Source: Kitasatospora sp. NBC_00458
GTDB taxonomy: Bacteria > Actinomycetota > Actinomycetes > Streptomycetales > Streptomycetaceae
Direction: 5' to 3'
DNA: 64,000 nucleotides
Assembly: GCF_036013975.1 (NCBI RefSeq)
Contig: NZ_CP107904.1
Location: 372,001-436,000, forward strand
In this document: one piece after another, positions 16,520 through 24,803 of the stretch
How positions within the stretch are numbered: the stretch's first letter is position 1
Layout: every line of letters begins with the position of its first letter
Notes under the pieces: generated by a model
Databases searched by the model: none
Told to the model about the DNA's origin: nothing
What the model saw: only the letters and a program-made list of their open reading frames with translations
Translations under genes and position numbers: made by a program

Positions 16520-17833
16520 GTGAAGCTCACCGTGATCGGCTGCGGCTACCTCGGCGCGACCCACGCCGCCGCGATGGCCGAGCTCGGCCACCAGGTCCTC
16601 GGCATGGACACCGACACCGACAAGGTCGACGCGCTGAACAAGGGCCAGGCCCCGTTCGTCGAGCGCGGCCTGGACCACCTGCTCGCCAAGCACACCGCCG
16701 CAGGCGACCTGCACTTCACCGCCTCCTACGCCGAGGCCGCCGCCTTTGCCGACCTCCACTTCCTGGGCGTCGGCACCCCCCAGCAGGACGGCAGTGGCGC
16801 CTACGACCTCACTCACCTCCACAGCGCCGTCCGCCGGCTGGCCCCGCGGCTCGGCGATGGCGCGCTGATCATCGGCAAGTCCACCGTCCCGGTCGGCACC
16901 GTCGCCCGGCTGCGGCAGACCCTGGACGAGCACGTCCGCGACGGGGCAAGCGCCCGTCTGGCCTGGTCGCCGGAGTTCCTGCGCGAGTCCTTCGCTGTCC
17001 TGGACACCCTGGAGCCCGACCGGATCGTGCTCGGCGTCGAGGACGGCGACACCGGCAGCGAGGCCGCCTTCCGGACCGTCTATGCCGACATCCTGGCCGC
17101 CGGCACGCCGCTGATCGTCACCGACATCGCGACCTCCGAACTGATCAAGGGCGCCGCGAACGCCTTCCTCGCCACCAAGATCTCCTTCATCAACGCGATG
17201 GCAGAGCTCTGCGAGAAGACCGGTGCCGATGTCCGGCAGATCGCCCTCGCCCTGGGCTACGACCACCGGATCGGAGCCGAGGGCATGCGGCCCGGCCTCG
17301 GGTTCGGAGGCGGCTGCCTGCCCAAGGACCTGGCCGGCTTCACCCACCGCGCCGAGGAGCTCGGCGCCGACACCGGCCTGCTCCGCCAGGTCGCGGAGAT
17401 CAACCGGCGCCGGCGCGAGCGCACCGTCGAACTCGCCCGCGAGGCGCTCGGCGGCACCTTGACCGGCAAGCGGATCGCCGTCTGGGGCGCCGCCTTCAAG
17501 CCGAACACCGACGACATCCGCGACTCCCCGGCCCTCGCGGTCGCCGAGGCCCTCCAGCGGGCCGGCGCCGAGGTCACCGTCCACGACCCCGCCGCGATGG
17601 AGAACGCCCGCAAGGCCTGCCCCCAGCTCGACTACGCCGACGACCCCACCGCGGCCACCACCGGCGCCGGGCTGCTGCTGCACCTGACCGACTGGCCCGC
17701 GTACTCCGACGCCGACCCGGCCGACCTCGCCCGGCACATCGCCGTCCCCAAGGTCATCGACGCCCGCGGCACCCTGAACGCCGAACGCTGGCGCGCGGCC
17801 GGCTGGACCGTCCGCGCCCTCGGCCGTCCCTGA
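16520..17833 (+). CDS. UDP-glucose/GDP-mannose dehydrogenase family protein
   Basis: 437 residues from a GTG at 16520 with the ribosome-binding site GGAAGGA. The N-terminal NAD fold shows GCGYLG (8-13). The catalytic Cys is residue 266 in GFGGGCLPKDL, and the C-terminal domain has WGAAFKPNTDDIRDSP, the family's UDP-binding signature. It oxidises the 6-hydroxyl of an NDP-hexose to the uronate, most simply UDP-glucose to UDP-glucuronate. Last gene of the asparagine synthase operon, ended by the hairpin at 17853-17898. The trio suggests formation of an amidated or uronic-acid sugar product (inference). Confidence 0.93.
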   Translation: MKLTVIGCGYLGATHAAAMAELGHQVLGMDTDTDKVDALNKGQAPFVERGLDHLLAKHTAAGDLHFTASYAEAAAFADLHFLGVGTPQQDGSGAYDLTHLHSAVRRLAPRLGDGALIIGKSTVPVGTVARLRQTLDEHVRDGASARLAWSPEFLRESFAVLDTLEPDRIVLGVEDGDTGSEAAFRTVYADILAAGTPLIVTDIATSELIKGAANAFLATKISFINAMAELCEKTGADVRQIALALGYDHRIGAEGMRPGLGFGGGCLPKDLAGFTHRAEELGADTGLLRQVAEINRRRRERTVELAREALGGTLTGKRIAVWGAAFKPNTDDIRDSPALAVAEALQRAGAEVTVHDPAAMENARKACPQLDYADDPTAATTGAGLLLHLTDWPAYSDADPADLARHIAVPKVIDARGTLNAERWRAAGWTVRALGRP

Positions 17834-17852
17834 CCCCTTCGGCACATCCACA

Positions 17853-17898
17853 GGCCCCCGGCGGAGCCGAGCGCGAGGGCTCATCTCCGCCGGGGGCC
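17853..17898 (+). terminator. Hairpin terminator of the asparagine synthase operon
   Basis: Perfect 14-bp arms (17853-17866, 17885-17898) with an 18-base loop, 20 bases after the dehydrogenase stop. Confidence 0.75.
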
Positions 17899-18245
17899 GA
17901 AGCGCCTCCCGCCCGGCCGGGGCTGCTCCGTCCGTCGCCGTGCGACGACCGGTCCTGCCGGTCGTCGTGAAAGCGCGGCGGAGTCCGCGGTGGCCGGTCC
18001 GCTCCGGCAGACGGGCCGGATCCCGGGGCCGGCGACAGGGCCTGTGCACCCGCGCCCGGCCCCGCACACCTCCGCCGCGAGCGCGGCGCCGGCCGCCGCG
18101 CGGCGCGATGCCGGACGCCGGTCGGGCCCGGTAGTCGGCACGGTGACCGCGGGTCCGGGCGGCCGCGGGCAGGTGAGGCCGGGGGCGCCCCGGTCCGCCC
18201 GCCGGGGCGCAGGAACGGCGGGCGGGGGTCAGCCCCGGGTGCGGG
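17899..18245. other. Intergenic region without supported gene
   Basis: 347 bp of GC-rich DNA between the terminator and the phosphodiesterase stop. Small open frames exist on both strands, but none has a ribosome-binding site or recognisable protein pattern. Confidence 0.5.
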
Positions 18246-20381
18246 TCAGCCCTGGCCGCCCCGGGCGGGTGCCGTGCCGTCGATCGCGCGCGCGTCGGCG
18301 GCGATCAGCCGGGCGCGGTCGGCCGGGACGGTGCGGCCGGACTGGTCCTCGGCCCACCGGGCGAGCGGCTGGTACTGGCCCTGGCCGAGCATGACGGTCA
18401 GGGTGGCGACGGCGTTGCGGTCGGCGCCCGAGGTGAGGACCAGTGCGGCCAGGCCGGTCGGCGTGGCCGAGACGGTGAACTCGGTGGTGGTCTCGGCCCG
18501 GCCGCCGGGGCCGGTCGCCTCGGCGCGCAGGGTGTGCCGGCCGAGTGCGAGCGCCGTCGTGTCGAGCGCCGTGCCCGGCGTGAGCGCGGCGCCGTCCAGG
18601 GTCAGCCGGACGGTGTCGGCCCCGCGCGACTGGACCGCGGCGACCGGCTGCTGGGCGCGGTCCAGGACGGCGCCGGCCACGGGCGAGGTGATCGCCACGG
18701 TGGGCGCGGCGGGCGGCGCGACGGTGCCGCCCTGCTGGAGGGCGGAGTTCCAGCCGGCCAGCTCGGCCGGGCGGTTGGTGATGACGCCGTCGACGCCGAC
18801 GGCCTCCAGGGCCTTCCAGCGGGCGGCCGAGTCGACCGTCCAGACGTTGACCGCGACGCCGGCCGCGTGCAGGTCCTTCACGATGCCGGGCCGGTCGGCG
18901 ACGGCGGCGTCCGACGGGTTGTAGGCGGTCAGGCCGAGTTCCCCGGCGATCGCCACCGGGTCGGCGTCGAGCGCGCTGCGCAGCAGACCGAGCGGCAGCT
19001 CCGGCGCCAGCTCGCGGGTGTACCGCAGGGCGTCCACCTCGAAGCTCTGGACGAAGACGCGGCCCGCCATCCCGTGGTCGCGCACCTCCTTGACGATCCG
19101 GGCGACCTCGTCACGGCTGTGCCGGCCCTTGATCTCCAGCAGCAGGCCGCCGCCCCGGGTGCGCAGGTCGTCGAGCTGCGCGGCCAGGGTCGGCACCCGG
19201 GCGCCCGCGTACGCGGGGCCGAACCAGGCCCCGGCGTCCAGCGCGTCCAGCTGGGCGGAGGTCAGGTCGCGGATCCGCCCCTTGCCGTCGGTCGTGCGGT
19301 CCACGGTGTCGTCGTGGAGGACGTACGGCACGCCGTCCTTGCTCGGCTGGACGTCGTTCTCGATCCACTCGGCGCCGCCGCGGCGGGCGACCTCGTCCGA
19401 GAGCAGGGTGTTCTCCGGCGCTGTGGAGGAGGCACCGCGGTGGGCGAAGACGGTGAGCGGCGCGCCGGCGGGCCGGATCCAGCCGTTCGGCGCGAGCGCG
19501 GTCACCTTGAGGTCGTCGAAGGACACCTTCGAGCCGTTGACCAGGAGCGCCTGGCCGCCGTCGGCGCTGCGGGCGACCCGGGTGGTGCGCAGGGCCTCCT
19601 TGCCGTCGAAGGTCCAGCGGGCGGTGGCGCCGTGCACCTCGACGGCGATCCGCACGTCGCGGCCGGTGCCGGCGGCGGTCGGGGCGGCGGCGGTGTCGGT
19701 GACGAGCCAGCTGCCGGCGGTGGTCCGCTGGGCGAACTCCAGGCCGTTGGCGGCGGTGGTGCCGGAGCGCATGGTGGCGATCGACCAGGGGGTGACGCCG
19801 CTCGCCGGGACGTCCAGGCCGAGTGCCGTCCAGCGGGCGCCGTCCACGACGGACTCGAAGCGGGCGGTGGCCTCGATGCGGAAGTCGGCGAGGTGGCGGC
19901 CGAAGGTGATCCGGCTCTGCTGGCCGGAGTTGGCGGACACGCCGACCAGCCGGCCGTTCTCCACCTTCCAGTCGCCCTCGACGGCGGCCCAGCCGGCGGG
20001 GAGGGCGGTGCCGGAGAAGCTCTCCTCGACCACGGTCTGACCGGGTGCGGGGGCGGCGGCCGTGGCGGCGGCGGCCGTGGCGGCGGCGGCCGTGGCGGCG
20101 GCGGCCGGGTCGGACGTGGCGGAGGCGATGGCGGCGGGGTCGGACGTGGCGGAGGCGATGGCGGCGGGCGGCTCGGCCGAGGAGGCGCTCGGGGCGTTCA
20201 GTGCGACGGTGCCGAGGCCCAGCGCGGACGCGACGACGGCGGCGAGCAGGCTGGTGTGCCGGCCGGCGCTCGCCCGGAGCTCGCGCCGGTGGTGGGACGA
20301 GGTCCGGGCCCCGCTCCCGGGGTTAGCGGGCTGCGAACCGGTGGACGGGCGGCCGGGGGCGGTGTGGTGACTCTGTGTCAT
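18246..20381 (-). CDS. Secreted glycerophosphodiester phosphodiesterase
   Basis: 711 residues from the ATG at 20381. A basic N-terminus and hydrophobic segment (SLLAAVVASALGLGTVALNA) direct export. A low-complexity linker has a 10-residue unit (AIASATSDPA) twice and AAAAT repeats. Residues 115-300 look like a lectin/LamG-type beta-sandwich. The GDPD domain begins at AHRGAS (His314) and has ENDVQPSKDG and LHDDTVDRTT, supplying the metal ligands and catalytic His. After it come an Ig-like region and a helical tail. It should release glycerol-3-phosphate from glycerophosphodiesters, possibly from teichoic acid or lipids, for phosphate scavenging. A GTG nine bases upstream is an alternative start. 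Confidence 0.9.
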   Translation of the reverse strand: MTQSHHTAPGRPSTGSQPANPGSGARTSSHHRRELRASAGRHTSLLAAVVASALGLGTVALNAPSASSAEPPAAIASATSDPAAIASATSDPAAAATAAAATAAAATAAAPAPGQTVVEESFSGTALPAGWAAVEGDWKVENGRLVGVSANSGQQSRITFGRHLADFRIEATARFESVVDGARWTALGLDVPASGVTPWSIATMRSGTTAANGLEFAQRTTAGSWLVTDTAAAPTAAGTGRDVRIAVEVHGATARWTFDGKEALRTTRVARSADGGQALLVNGSKVSFDDLKVTALAPNGWIRPAGAPLTVFAHRGASSTAPENTLLSDEVARRGGAEWIENDVQPSKDGVPYVLHDDTVDRTTDGKGRIRDLTSAQLDALDAGAWFGPAYAGARVPTLAAQLDDLRTRGGGLLLEIKGRHSRDEVARIVKEVRDHGMAGRVFVQSFEVDALRYTRELAPELPLGLLRSALDADPVAIAGELGLTAYNPSDAAVADRPGIVKDLHAAGVAVNVWTVDSAARWKALEAVGVDGVITNRPAELAGWNSALQQGGTVAPPAAPTVAITSPVAGAVLDRAQQPVAAVQSRGADTVRLTLDGAALTPGTALDTTALALGRHTLRAEATGPGGRAETTTEFTVSATPTGLAALVLTSGADRNAVATLTVMLGQGQYQPLARWAEDQSGRTVPADRARLIAADARAIDGTAPARGGQG

Positions 20382-20630
20382 GTCCGGCACGCTAGGGGAC
20401 GGTCACCGTTCCGGAAACCGCTTCCCCGGGAACCGTTCGTGACCATTGCGTGCGCCCTCGGGCCGTGGCGGTCCGAGGGCGCGGGGCGGCCACTCCCCCG
20501 GTCCCGTGGGTGACGCCGGGTGGCGGTGCCGCAGGTCGCCCGAGGCCGACGGTGGGTGCCGACGGGAACGCCGACCACGGCTCGGAGCACGCCTCAGCCC
20601 GAGGCCGGACCGTGTCGTCGACCCTTCGAC

Positions 20631-20657
20631 AAAATATGCAGACCGGTCTACTGTTTT
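20631..20657. promoter_or_regulatory. LmrA/YxaF-type TetR operator (autoregulation)
   Basis: The core dyad AGACCGGTCT at 20640-20649 is flanked by AT-rich arms (AAAATATGC and ACTGTTTT). It ends 5 bp before the TetR start codon. The same box occurs three more times upstream of the SDR-hydrolase gene at 24804. Confidence 0.8.
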
Positions 20658-20661
20658 CCGC

Positions 20662-21282
20662 ATGGGAGTCAAAGGCGAGGAGACCCGTGCCCGGCTGATC
20701 GCCGGTATGCGCGGCCTGATCGAAGCACAGGGCTACTTCGGTACCGGCCTCAACCAGGTCGTGGCGGAGAGCGGCGCACCGCGCGGGTCGCTCTACTTCC
20801 ACTTCCCCGAGGGCAAGGACCAGTTGGTGACCGCCGCCCTGACCCAGGCCGGCCAGGAGATCGAGGAACTGCTCGCCTCGCTCGCCCGCCAGGGCTCCGA
20901 CGCGGCGACCGTCGTCGCCGGACTCGCCCGGGCCTTCGCCGACCGCCTCGCCGAGTCCGGCTACACCAAGGGCTGCCCGATCGCCACCGTCGGCCTGGAG
21001 GTCGCCGGCAGCAACGAGGCGCTCCGTCAGGTCTGCGTCGAGGTGTACGCGGGCTGGCAGCGCGTCCTCGCCGAACGCCTCACCGCCGAGGGCTTCGACC
21101 CCGCGGAGGCGGACGTCGCCGCCGGCCAGGCGCTCGCCCTGCTGGAGGGCGCGGTCCTGCTGGCCCGCGTCCGCCACTCCCCCGCGCCGCTGACCGACGC
21201 CACGCACGCCGTGCGCCACCTCCTCACCGCGAAGCCGGCCGACGCCGCCCGCGCGGGCCTCACCCCGCAGCGCGCCGGCTGA
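20662..21282 (+). CDS. TetR/AcrR-family regulator, LmrA/YxaF-like
   Basis: 206 residues. The N-terminal HTH is typical of TetR proteins (ETRARLIAGMRGLIEAQGY, then LNQVVAESGAPRGSLYFHFP, then GKDQLVTAAL). The C-terminal half (YTKGCPIATVGLEVAGSNEALR) is that of the LmrA/YxaF group, whose Bacillus members bind TAGACC-type boxes, the same core found here at 20640. The gene is probably autorepressed. The strongest distant target is the SDR-hydrolase fusion at 24804, 4 kb away, which carries three boxes. It is divergent from the phosphodiesterase gene. The inducer is unknown, but relatives respond to small lipophilic molecules or flavonoids. Confidence 0.93.
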   Translation: MGVKGEETRARLIAGMRGLIEAQGYFGTGLNQVVAESGAPRGSLYFHFPEGKDQLVTAALTQAGQEIEELLASLARQGSDAATVVAGLARAFADRLAESGYTKGCPIATVGLEVAGSNEALRQVCVEVYAGWQRVLAERLTAEGFDPAEADVAAGQALALLEGAVLLARVRHSPAPLTDATHAVRHLLTAKPADAARAGLTPQRAG

Positions 21283-21301
21283 CCGACGGGCCGTCCGAGC
21301 C

Positions 21302-21332
21302 GCGGGCGGGCGCCACCACGGCGCCCGCCCGC
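21302..21332 (+). terminator. Hairpin terminator of TetR gene
   Basis: Perfect 13-bp arms 21302-21314 and 21320-21332 with a 5-base loop, 20 bases after the stop. Confidence 0.75.
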
Positions 21333-21694
21333 CGCCGTATCCGGCCACCTCACCCCCGGAGCGGCACCGGACCGTGCGCCGGACCCCGGCCGGACACCCG
21401 TGGCGGACCACGGCCGGTGCGGCACGCACCGGCACGCCCGAGCCCCCGGACGTCCTCCGGAAGCCCGGCAGCCTGACCGGACGACGGGAACCCCTCGGTT
21501 CGGACATGCCCCGAGGCTTGTCACGGCGAGGGCCGCCGCGGCACACCGGCGCCGGACCCGTCACGACCGGCCGGGTCAGCCCTCACACAGTGACGGCGCC
21601 TCCGTCCGCTGCGGCCGGGGAGAGTCACCGGGGGTCTCCGTCGGAAGTTCCCCCTGCGCAGGGCGGCCGTTCGCGTCGGCCGGGAGCGGGGCTC
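21333..21694. other. Intergenic region before MerR-methyltransferase promoter
   Basis: About 360 bp with no supported gene. The frame open through it on the plus strand is the out-of-gene extension of the MerR fusion frame and lacks a start signal. Confidence 0.5.
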
Positions 21695-21725
21695 TTGACC
21701 CTCACGCGGCGTCAGGCCGCATAGT
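21695..21725 (+). promoter_or_regulatory. MerR-type promoter with 19-bp spacer, leaderless
   Basis: TTGACC (21695-21700) and CATAGT (21720-21725) are separated by 19 bp, the long spacer that MerR proteins act on by twisting DNA. The spacer region holds an imperfect dyad, CCTCACGC-G-GCGTCAGG (7 of 8 pairs). The -10 box ends 7 bp before the GTG, so the transcript should begin at or next to the start codon, i.e. leaderless. Confidence 0.7.
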
Positions 21726-21732
21726 CGGTGCC

Positions 21733-22848
21733 GTGGATGATCACTGGACCGTGGGACACGTGGCCGAGCTGGCCGGCGTGAGTGTCCGCACGCTGCATCA
21801 CTATGACGAGATCGGGCTCGTCCGACCGTCCGCGCGGACCGCGGCCGGATACCGGGCGTACTCGGCGGGCGACGTCGAACGGCTGAGGGAGGTGCTGGCC
21901 TACCGGCGGTTGGGCTTCGGGCTGCGGGAGGTCGCGGAGCTGGTCGGCGACCCGACCGCCGACGCGGTCGCGCACCTGCGCCGACTGCGCGGCCTGGTGC
22001 TGGAGCGGCGCGACCGCGCCGACGCCATGGTGGCCGCCATCGACAGGGAACTGGAAGCACGGGCGAAGGGACTGAAGGTGACACCGGAGGAGCAGTTGGA
22101 GATGCTCGGTGCACGGCTGTACGACGCGATCGGCGGCGCCTACACCGCGACACGCCACACCGAGCCGCGGATCGCCGCGCAGATCTGGGACGCGCTCGGC
22201 GACGCTCGGACGGTGCTGAACGTCGGGGCCGGAACCGGCTCCTACGAACCCGCCGATCGACACGTGACCGCGGTGGAACCGTCGGCGGTCATGCGGGGGC
22301 AGCGGCCCCCCGGCTCGGCGCCGTGCGTGGCCGCCGCCGCGGAGAGCCTGCCGTTCGAGGACCACTCCTTCGACGTCGCGATGGCCGTCTCCACCGTGCA
22401 CCACTGGGCCGACCCGCTGGCGGGGCTGCGCGAGATGCGGCGCGTGGCCCGCCGCGTGGTGGTGCTCACGTTCGACACCGACGAGCCCGGATGGCAGGAC
22501 CGGTTCTGGCTCACCCGCGACTACCTGCCCGAGTTCTCCGGCGTCCTCGCGGGATTCCCCTCGCTCGCCGGGATGGCCGACGCGATCGGCGCCCGCGCCG
22601 AGCCGGTGCCCGTCCCGTGGGACTGCGCCGACGGCCTGTTCGAGGCGTACTGGCGCCGGCCGGGGGCGTACCTGGAGGATCATGTGCGCCGGGCGATGTC
22701 GGTGTGGACGAGGGTCGGGCCGGAGGCCGAGCAGCGGGCGGTGCGAAGCCTCGCCGACGACCTCGACTCCGGTCGGTGGGCCGAGCGCAACGGCGACATC
22801 GCCGACCTCGACGCGGCGGATCTGGGCCTTCGCCTGCTCATCGCCTGA
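21733..22848 (+). CDS. MerR HTH regulator fused to a class I SAM methyltransferase
   Basis: 371 residues from a GTG at 21733. Residues 1-75 form a MerR winged helix (VGHVAELAGVSVRTLHHYDE, IGLVRPSARTAAGYRAYS), followed by the dimerising helix to about 115. In place of a ligand-binding domain comes a complete class I methyltransferase: motif I VLNVGAGTGSYEP, then FEDHSFDVAMAVSTVHHW and MRRVARRVVVLTFD. A leaderless MerR-type promoter precedes it, so it likely regulates itself. The protein may sense SAM or the methylation substrate, or couple methylation to gene control (inference). No ORF disruption separates the two parts, so this is a true fusion. Confidence 0.9.
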   Translation: MDDHWTVGHVAELAGVSVRTLHHYDEIGLVRPSARTAAGYRAYSAGDVERLREVLAYRRLGFGLREVAELVGDPTADAVAHLRRLRGLVLERRDRADAMVAAIDRELEARAKGLKVTPEEQLEMLGARLYDAIGGAYTATRHTEPRIAAQIWDALGDARTVLNVGAGTGSYEPADRHVTAVEPSAVMRGQRPPGSAPCVAAAAESLPFEDHSFDVAMAVSTVHHWADPLAGLREMRRVARRVVVLTFDTDEPGWQDRFWLTRDYLPEFSGVLAGFPSLAGMADAIGARAEPVPVPWDCADGLFEAYWRRPGAYLEDHVRRAMSVWTRVGPEAEQRAVRSLADDLDSGRWAERNGDIADLDAADLGLRLLIA

Positions 22849-23587
22849 ACTGGGGCTCGGCGTCGGTCCCGTGGCGGTTCCTGGACGACCGGCCGGTCGC
22901 GTACGGGCGCCAAGCGGGCACGGCGGCGCGGGGCAGGGACGGCGGCGCGGGGCAGGGACGGCGGAGCGGGGCAGGGACGGCGGAGCGGGGCAGGGACGGT
23001 GGAGCGGGGCAGGGACGGTGGCGTGACCCCGGTGGCGTGACCCGGGCACGCGCGTCCCGGCACGCTCGTCCGGGCACGCGGAGATCGGCACACGCGGGTC
23101 GGCACACGGTCGACGGGCACAGGTCGATGCGGCGAGCTTGTCCGCCGTTCCGGCGAGGCCTGTGCGCGGACCTTCGATCAACGGTCTCCGGGACGGGTGA
23201 GCCCGGCGGCGGGTCGGGGTCGGATTCCGGGTGCCGCCGGGGTGACCGGCTGCCGCCGCTGCGGGCCCGCCCGCTCTGCCGGATGCCCTGACCTGGCGCG
23301 TCCCGCCCGTTCGGGAGGCTCCGCCTGGGTTCGCCCGGCGCCGGGCGTCGGGCGTCGGTCCGACGGGCTGACGGGCTGACGGGCTGACGGCTGGACGAAT
23401 GAGCGGACAGGCGCGGCCTGGTGGCTGGCGGGCGTCCGGCCCCGGCGTCCGGCCCCGGCGCCGCAGGCCGTCGTCGGAATGCCGACCGACCACGACTCCC
23501 GCCGGTCCGGCGCGCAGCGCAGTGCCGCCCGAGGGCAGCAGCCGTGACGAGTCGGGCCGGTCCGTGGTCGAGGGGGCCTCGGCCGGG
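22849..23587. other. Repeat-rich intergenic region, no gene
   Basis: 739 bp with no convincing coding frame. It holds the 19-bp repeat array at 22921-23015, a run of GGCACACG/GGGCACGC-like motifs near 23040-23120, and a 9-bp GACGGGCTG repeat near 23362-23394. The area follows a gene end and precedes a decayed resistance gene. Confidence 0.55.
22921..23015. repeat. Five tandem 19-bp repeats
   Basis: Five head-to-tail copies of CGGCGGNGCGGGGCAGGGA, starting at 22921, 22940, 22959, 22978 and 22997, with one or two changes between units. Confidence 0.85.
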
Positions 23588-24414
23588 TCAGCCCCAGGTG
23601 AGCGGGTCGAGGTCGAGGTAGAACCGCAGGCGGTCGTGGTCGAGGGCGACGCCGTACCTCTCGGCGAGCGCCGCGTCCGCGGCCAGTGCCCGGTCCTCGT
23701 CGGTCCACGTCTCCCGGGCGTTGGCCAGGAGCAGCGCCAGGTCGGCGTGCCGGTCCGCCCGCCCGAGGCGGCCCAGGTCGATGAAGCCCGACACGTCCAG
23801 GCTCTGCGGGTCGAGCACGATGTTGGGCAGGCACAGGTCCCGTGGCAGACGACGGCGTCCTCGGCCTCCTGGTCCCGTCGGCGGGGGACCTGCGAGGTCA
23901 GGCGGGCCAGCAGCTCGGTCGGGGGCGTGTGCTGCTGCTCGTCCGGGAGGAACTCCGGGTTCACGGCTTCACGGGCGACGACGTCGCGCGCCAGGGCGAC
24001 CATGGCGTCCAGGTCCCGCTGGAACGGGCACTCCGCCACGGGCAGCTCGTGCAGACTGCGGACCGCGTCCGCGATGCCCTCCCAGGAGTTCCACAGGTCC
24101 TCGGGTGACACCCGGTCAGCGGGCACGCCGCGGACGGCACCGGTCACCAGGCAGGATCCCGCATCGCCGTCGTACCAGTCGAGTGCGCGCGGGCCCGGTA
24201 CGCCCCGGTCGCCCAGCCACGCGATCCGGTCGCGTTCGGCCGTCAGGTCGGCCGCGTCCACGGCGGGTACGCACTTGGCGTACCGGGCGCCGTCCGCACT
24301 GCGGAAGACGAAGGCCCCCGACTCGCCGGTGGTGACGGCCAGCCAGTCGCCACCGAGGCCGAACAGTTCCGGCGACACGGCCTGAGGTCCCGAGTGATCG
24401 TCCACAGCGGCCAC
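23588..24414 (-). pseudogene. APH(3'')-family aminoglycoside phosphotransferase, frameshifted
   Basis: The first frame (GTG 24414 or 24405) matches the streptomycin 3''-phosphotransferase family: DWLAVTTGESGAFVFRSADG, AERDRIAWLGDRG, then AVNPEFLPDE. At about 23839-23842 the frame shifts. The conserved HGDxCxPN motif reads HGTCACPT because one base is missing in GGCGAC. The rest continues in another frame: LDPQSLDVSGFIDLGRLG, RADRHADLALLLANARETW and LDPLTWG to the stop at 23588. Restoring one C would give a full-length kinase of about 275 residues. Either the gene is newly inactivated or the base was lost in sequencing. Confidence 0.85.
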
Positions 24415-24664
24415 CGTACCCGGCCCGGCCGTGCCCGCATTCGCCGGGCGCCCCGCCTGCGGCCGCCGCACGGCGTGCCCCCTGCTGCCCGGCCGGTTTC
24501 AGGCGGCGGCCGTCGGGGCCGGGGGATCCGAGCCACGGGGCGGGCCTGGCAGGACAGGGTGACCAGGACGCCCACGACCAGTCGGCGCGTCCGTCGGCAA
24601 GGGGCACGGCCGGATGCCGCGTCCTCCGTCGCCATCCTCCGTCGCCACCGCAGACCTCTTGCCA
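24415..24664. other. Intergenic region upstream of operator cluster
   Basis: No supported gene. GC-rich up to 24655, then abruptly AT-rich where the TetR boxes begin. Confidence 0.5.
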
Positions 24665-24690
24665 AAAAATATACAGACCGGTCTACTGAA
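24665..24690. promoter_or_regulatory. LmrA/YxaF-type TetR operator, distal copy
   Basis: The same core AGACCGGTCT at 24675-24684, with AT-rich left flank AAAAAATATAC. It lies 120 bp upstream of the SDR-hydrolase start. Confidence 0.8.
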
Positions 24691-24744
24691 TCCAGCACAC
24701 AGACCACTCCTCCTTCATCCGCCCCGACCTTCCGCCATGCCCGA

Positions 24745-24790
24745 AAAATATGCAGACCGGTCTACAGATTTATGTAGACCGGTCCACTGA
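24745..24790. promoter_or_regulatory. Paired LmrA/YxaF-type TetR operators
   Basis: Two boxes 22 bp apart centre to centre: AGACCGGTCT at 24754-24763 and AGACCGGTCC at 24776-24785. The second ends 4 bases before the ribosome-binding site AAAGGAG (24790-24796) of the SDR-hydrolase gene. Spacing of two helical turns favours cooperative repression. Confidence 0.82.
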
Positions 24791-24803
24791 AAAGGAGCCC
24801 ACC

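Noticed and set aside
14226..17833. Lasso-peptide cluster based on the asparagine synthase homologue
   Set aside because: The protein keeps an active glutaminase half, and no precursor, B1/B2 protease or transporter gene is nearby.
17881..18141. 86-codon frame after the UDP-glucose dehydrogenase terminator
   Set aside because: Starts inside non-coding GC-rich DNA, Arg/Pro/Ala-rich, no start signal; a by-product of high GC.
22921..23015. CRISPR array
   Set aside because: The 19-bp units are directly adjacent with no unique spacers and no cas genes nearby.
24750..24803. Extension of the SDR-hydrolase protein upstream of 24804
   Set aside because: The extra codons translate the TetR operators and the ribosome-binding site; the TTG at 24804 has ideal spacing to AAAGGAG.
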